Positions 53,454 through 56,646 of a stretch of DNA of 56,646 bases are shown one piece after another; the stretch's first letter is position 1, and each line of letters opens with the position of its first letter. A program made the translations under genes and the position numbers. This stretch comes from Enterococcus pseudoavium NBRC 100491 (GTDB taxonomy: Bacteria > Bacillota > Bacilli > Lactobacillales > Enterococcaceae). A model generated the notes under the pieces. The model was not told the origin of the DNA. It saw nothing but the letters and a program-made list of their open reading frames with translations, and did no database searches. The stretch is from the NCBI RefSeq assembly GCF_001544295.1, contig NZ_BCQF01000019.1:1-56646 (forward strand). Reading direction: 5' to 3'.

Positions 53454-54398
53454 CTACTTTTTTACAAAGAGTGCCTCCAAAATCGTATAGAAGATCCCCG
53501 CAAAAACAAAAATCAACCAACTTCTGCCCCATTCATTACTGCTGAAAGAAAACCAGAGAAAGATCAACGTCACAATTGGCCAATAAATACGCGTTAGTAA
53601 ATGTTTCCCTTGAGCGGAACTACCGTATTTCACCTGCATCGCATTCGGTCCTAAGGCATCTTCATCGGCGATAAAATATTTTTCTTTGATAAATTTATCA
53701 AAGCTGGCGTAATTGACACCGCCGTAGATAATCAAGAACACACCGATCGCTAAAAAGAAAAACATCACGGGAATGCCGTATTCCGCGTAGGTAAACATTT
53801 GGAAAAGAAAAATTGGCGAGATACTCAAGACACACAATCCAATCCCGAACACCAAACTGATTTGGAAACTTTTCTGGTAGCCTTGCTTGAGTTTTTGGGC
53901 TTCTTTATTCAACTCCACCGGTACATAGCGATCATTCAATACCAAGCCATTTTTAGAAAATTGCATGCCGTAGTAGATAATGATACCCACGCTGATGGCG
54001 AGGATAATAAAGAATAATAAAAAGCCGAACATCTCAGCCCCACTGATGCTGAGACCAATCAAGACACCCACCGCCAGTAAACAGCCGCTGATTCCTAGGC
54101 TCAGCCCTCTTGTATCTTTTTTGCGCTCAGTCAAATAGTGATACATTTCAGCTTCAGCAATCGCATTTTCAGGTTCTTTTTCCCGAGTCGCAAATTCTAA
54201 TTCTTCGCGTAGTTCATCGATCGAACCAAATTCACTAATCACTTGGCCAATCGCTTCGTGTTCGCTTTTCCCTTCGTCGATCAGCGCTAAATAATGATCC
54301 TCCATGATCGTTAAAATTTCTTGCTTCGCCCGTTGTACTTCTTGCGTATTAGGAAATTCGAGAAACAAAGTCTCTACATAATTTTTTATCGTATCCAT
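53454..54398 (-). CDS. HAAS/DUF1700-type membrane protein, PadR-linked
   Basis: A 314-residue protein. An N-terminal helical domain (about 1-75, with HEAIGQVISEFGSIDELREEL) of the permease-prefix/HAAS kind is followed by about six hydrophobic segments (near 100-150, 175-250 and 270-310). Such proteins are usually co-transcribed with a PadR regulator, as here (3 bases apart), and form signalling pairs of unknown output. A basic linker with YSLTERKKD-type residues joins the two parts. Confidence 0.8.
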   Translation of the reverse strand: MDTIKNYVETLFLEFPNTQEVQRAKQEILTIMEDHYLALIDEGKSEHEAIGQVISEFGSIDELREELEFATREKEPENAIAEAEMYHYLTERKKDTRGLSLGISGCLLAVGVLIGLSISGAEMFGFLLFFIILAISVGIIIYYGMQFSKNGLVLNDRYVPVELNKEAQKLKQGYQKSFQISLVFGIGLCVLSISPIFLFQMFTYAEYGIPVMFFFLAIGVFLIIYGGVNYASFDKFIKEKYFIADEDALGPNAMQVKYGSSAQGKHLLTRIYWPIVTLIFLWFSFSSNEWGRSWLIFVFAGIFYTILEALFVKK

Positions 54399-54401
54399 TA
54401 T

Positions 54402-54728
54402 TTACCCCTCTTTCAAAAATCGATTGACTACTTTTTGCGTTTGCTTCCACTCATTCCGTTTTTCCGCTAAAAAAGCCAATCCTTTATCGGTGATTTGATA
54501 ATACGTGCGTTTTTTCCCATGGGTCACTTCCCCTGGATAAGAATGGATATAGCCATTTTTTTCCAAGCGGTTAAACGCCGAGTAAAGCGTCGTCTCTTTG
54601 ATAATATAGACCTCTTCACTCACGTCGCGAATCTTTTGCGAGACCGCGTAGCCGTAAGAATCCCCCTGCTTTAATACGGACAAAATGATAACGTCATTGT
54701 ATCCGCGAATACCATCACTGGAAATCAT
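54402..54728 (-). CDS. PadR-family transcriptional regulator
   Basis: A 108-residue winged-helix regulator with the PadR core GDSYGYAVSQKIRDVS (about 22-37), ETTLYSAFNRLEKNGYI and the wing KKRTYYQITDKG. The ATG at 54728 with AGGAGG 7 bases upstream is chosen over an upstream ATG inside the operator. A 36-base inverted repeat covers its promoter, so it is almost surely autoregulated. Confidence 0.9.
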   Translation of the reverse strand: MISSDGIRGYNDVIILSVLKQGDSYGYAVSQKIRDVSEEVYIIKETTLYSAFNRLEKNGYIHSYPGEVTHGKKRTYYQITDKGLAFLAEKRNEWKQTQKVVNRFLKEG

Positions 54729-54755
54729 TTTGCCACCTCCTGAAATTACTTCATC

Positions 54756-54797
54756 TGTCGTTGTAATCATTGTACGATAATTACTACGACAGGTAAA
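54756..54797 (-). promoter_or_regulatory. PadR promoter covered by a long inverted repeat
   Basis: On the minus strand the -35 TTTACC (54792-54797), a 17-base spacer and the -10 TACAAT (54769-54774). The 12-base arms TGTCGTTGTAAT (54756-54767) and ATTACTACGACA (54780-54791), one mismatch and 12 bases apart, straddle the -10 and the spacer. Confidence 0.75.
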
Positions 54798-54913
54798 GTA
54801 AAATATTGCAAATTAATTGTAATAACTTTGTGAGTATGTCAAAATCGATCACACAGTGTTGCTTGATTCGGCAGCTCCAAAAAATATTTTTAACGATAGA
54901 AAGAAGTTTTAAC

Positions 54914-55999
54914 ATGAAAAAAATCGCCATTATCGGCGGCGGCATTATTGGTCTGACCTTAGCCAATTATCTAGATCCGCAAAAATTCCAAGTCACGCTA
55001 TTTGACGAACCTACTGGTCAAGCCACCAGCGCCAGTGCTGGCATCATCTCACCGTGGTTGTCCAAGCGCCGCAATCAACAATGGTATCAGCTGGCCAAAG
55101 ACGGTGCGGCCTTTTTCCCGAAACTAGTCCAAGATTTCCAATTAGATCACACGATCTATCAGCAAGCTGGCACGCTGATTTTACGTTCTGAAGAACAATT
55201 GACAGAACTTTTTGCTTTAGCAGAGGAACGTAAAAAAAACGCACCAGAAATCGGCACGATCGAATTGCTTTCTGGCGAACAGACTCAACAAGCCTTACCG
55301 CTGTTAAAACCTTTGCCCGCGCTTAAAATCAGTGGCGGCGGTCGCTTGGACGGCAAAGCCTATTTGAAACGTCTGCGACAATTGGCGATGGGAAAAGGTG
55401 TAGAAATAATCCCTCAGCGAGTTCAGTTGGCGAATGCTCAGACAGTCAGCTACGGCGAAAATAAAATAGTTTTTGATCAAATCATTTTGACCGCCGGCCC
55501 GCACTTGAAGGAATTATTAGCGCCTTTAGGTTATCACGTCGATATCCGACCGCAAAAAGGACAGCTCTTAGTCTTTCAGACCGCCCGCAAAGACAGCGGG
55601 AAATTTCCGGTTGCCATGCTAGATGGTGAAGCCGATTTGATCCCTTTCTTAGCTGGCAAAATTTTATTAGGGGCGACCCATGAAAATGATGCTGGTTGGG
55701 ATCTGAGGGAAACCTCCGCAGCGTTTCAACAGCTGACGAATGGGGCCAAAAAATTTCTAGCTGAACCCGCGCAACTTTTAGCTACGCCTTTTCATTATCG
55801 CGTCGGCACTCGGGCTTATACCTCGGACTTTGCCCCCTTTTTTGGTCAATTAACCGAACAACTCCTCGTAGCCAGTGGCCTGGGCTCCTCGGGTTTAACC
55901 ACTGGACCTTATATCGGCTATTTGCTGGCACAAGCTTTGAATACTGGCAAGACCGACTGGTCAGCTTATCAAAAAGAGTTAAGCAATTATATTCACTAA
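54914..55999 (+). CDS. FAD-dependent oxidoreductase, D-amino acid/glycine oxidase family
   Basis: A 361-residue DadA/ThiO-like flavoprotein. The FAD loop is IIGGGIIGLTLANYL (about 5-19), then ATSASAGIISPWLS near 40-54, and the C-terminal GLGSSGLTTGPYIGYLLA. The N-terminal loop and this C-terminal motif are characteristic of D-amino acid oxidase/dehydrogenase relatives. The ATG at 54914 has AAAGAAG upstream; the longer open frame crosses the PadR promoter side and is rejected. Substrate unknown. Confidence 0.88.
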   Translation: MKKIAIIGGGIIGLTLANYLDPQKFQVTLFDEPTGQATSASAGIISPWLSKRRNQQWYQLAKDGAAFFPKLVQDFQLDHTIYQQAGTLILRSEEQLTELFALAEERKKNAPEIGTIELLSGEQTQQALPLLKPLPALKISGGGRLDGKAYLKRLRQLAMGKGVEIIPQRVQLANAQTVSYGENKIVFDQIILTAGPHLKELLAPLGYHVDIRPQKGQLLVFQTARKDSGKFPVAMLDGEADLIPFLAGKILLGATHENDAGWDLRETSAAFQQLTNGAKKFLAEPAQLLATPFHYRVGTRAYTSDFAPFFGQLTEQLLVASGLGSSGLTTGPYIGYLLAQALNTGKTDWSAYQKELSNYIH

Positions 56000-56009
56000 A
56001 CCTCAAAAA

Positions 56010-56036
56010 AGCTGGAATCAAATAAAGATTCCAGCT
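56010..56036 (+). terminator. Hairpin after the flavoprotein gene
   Basis: AGCTGGAATC / GATTCCAGCT with a 7-base loop; no long T-run. Confidence 0.6.
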
Positions 56037-56111
56037 CAGACCGCAGACAAATGTTCACAACCCCATATACTATGCGGATTGTGAGCATTTATTATATTTG
56101 CATTACTTCAC

Positions 56112-56303
56112 GTTTTCTATAAAAGATATAAAACAAGCCTTATGGAAAACAGTATCTCGGCGCATGAAAAGGGTATTGCCGCCTTTTTAGAGCAAGACCG
56201 TCAAAAGTGGCTTGTTCTAAATGTGGCGGAGTTTTTTCCCTCCATGATGGCGCTTGTAGTGAGTGTGGAAATACAGAACGCGAATCAACACTTAAAAATA
56301 TAA
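56112..56303 (+). pseudogene. Frameshifted C-terminal remnant, DUF3795-like
   Basis: One frame gives RYKTSLMENSISAHEKG and FLEQDRQKW, resembling the end of DUF3795 proteins. After KW the homologous reading moves to another frame: CSKCGGVFSLHDGACSECGN, a zinc-ribbon tail with four cysteines of the type such proteins carry. The N-terminal part is absent. It is therefore a decayed gene fragment. The family name is from memory of the pattern and should be treated as tentative. Confidence 0.5.
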
Positions 56304-56335
56304 GTCCGACAAACTGAAAGTTGTCGGGCTTATTA
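56304..56335. terminator. Terminator between the remnant and the zinc-ribbon gene
   Basis: GTCCGACAA / TTGTCGGGC with a 7-base loop and TTATTATT after it. It resembles the hairpin at 37176-37199 in stem and loop. Confidence 0.65.
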
Positions 56336-56608
56336 TTAGGCTCTCCACCGTTTGAGTTTAGGAAAGAATGATTGCATTTTAGCTACAGCTTTCTGCTCAT
56401 TGTAACTGGAATCATTTGCAAAAATCTCACTCATGTGCTTTCGGCTAATTTCAATCATTTCATCCATTGTCACATCCTGAGTAAATTCCCCATCCTTAAA
56501 GCAATAAATACAATAATCCTCATTTTTGCTTTGGTCAGCATTTGTACCAACCACCTCTTGTTTATCCAATGGCATGCCACAGCTTTGGCAAAATTTTTGT
56601 TCATTCAT
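56336..56608 (-). CDS. Zinc-ribbon domain protein
   Basis: A 90-residue protein with an N-terminal zinc ribbon (C7 and C10 in FCQSCGMPLD, and the CIYC pair near 34-37), followed by an acidic helical tail (DVTMDEMIEISRKHMSEI). It belongs to the putative zinc-ribbon domain proteins common in Firmicutes and archaea; function unknown. The ATG at 56608 is 8 bases after GGAG; an ATG at 56614 is too close. Stop overlaps the end of the shared hairpin. Confidence 0.85.
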   Translation of the reverse strand: MNEQKFCQSCGMPLDKQEVVGTNADQSKNEDYCIYCFKDGEFTQDVTMDEMIEISRKHMSEIFANDSSYNEQKAVAKMQSFFPKLKRWRA

Positions 56609-56646
56609 GTTCATTTCTCCTTTATCATTTTATTTGACTACATAAC

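Overview
The window looks like a chromosomal segment of a low-GC Gram-positive coccus, most likely an Enterococcus. The E. casseliflavus/gallinarum side of the genus would fit the moderate GC, but the species is not provable from here. Supporting signs are Shine-Dalgarno sequences close to AGGAGG, TTG and GTG starts with good ribosome sites, two Mga-type regulators, an alanine dehydrogenase, a Firmicutes LexA box on a Y-family polymerase gene, and a flavin-based extracellular electron transfer (EET) locus. No tRNA, rRNA, CRISPR array, transposase or prophage was found.

Layout. 1-2.3 kb: a YcgQ/YcgR membrane pair and the HU gene. 2.6-5.6 kb: two overlapping paralogous Mga-like regulators. 5.7-13.9 kb: housekeeping genes (alanine dehydrogenase, M3 peptidase, YlmA-type ATPase, AIM24 protein, a MATE/MurJ-type flippase, prolyl-tRNA editing protein). 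13.9-14.3 kb: three tandem copies of a 155-bp non-coding repeat. 14.4-17.9 kb: the serC-serA-DUF1015 operon. 18.2-26.9 kb: three regulator-centred units (MarR with DUF2316 and an amidohydrolase; XRE membrane protein; TetR with an SDR), a YjeM-type permease and an ABC pair. 27.5-30.9 kb: an lpdC-lpdB-lpdD phenolic-acid decarboxylase operon with its LysR regulator; the decarboxylase gene carries one in-frame TAG. 31-37.1 kb: Nudix, AraC/GyrI, aminotransferase, glutamine-type ABC transporter and a GldA-like dehydrogenase. 37.12-39.82 kb: an AT-rich island bounded by 36-bp imperfect inverted repeats, holding a deleted chimeric recombinase gene, an AraC/GyrI pair and a nitrilase-family gene flanked by 40-bp direct repeats. 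42.6-49.4 kb: the EET locus. 49.4-56.6 kb: hydrolase, pentapeptide protein, signal peptidase, SOS polymerase, PadR unit, D-amino-acid-oxidase-like protein, and a decayed DUF3795-like remnant beside a zinc-ribbon gene.

How the genes work together. The EET locus has apbE (FMN transferase) and two UbiA prenyltransferases on the minus strand, and ndh2, eetA, eetB and dmkB on the plus strand. The ndh2 gene has lost its N-terminal FAD domain and no pplA lipoprotein gene is present where other Firmicutes often carry it, so a deletion seems to have disabled the head of the pathway while the rest stays intact. The lpd operon is similarly broken by one codon, with its LysR gene and probable operators preserved. 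Several regulators sit beside clear symmetric sites over sigma-A-like promoters (MarR, TetR, PadR, LysR, LexA), which gives specific, testable regulatory predictions.
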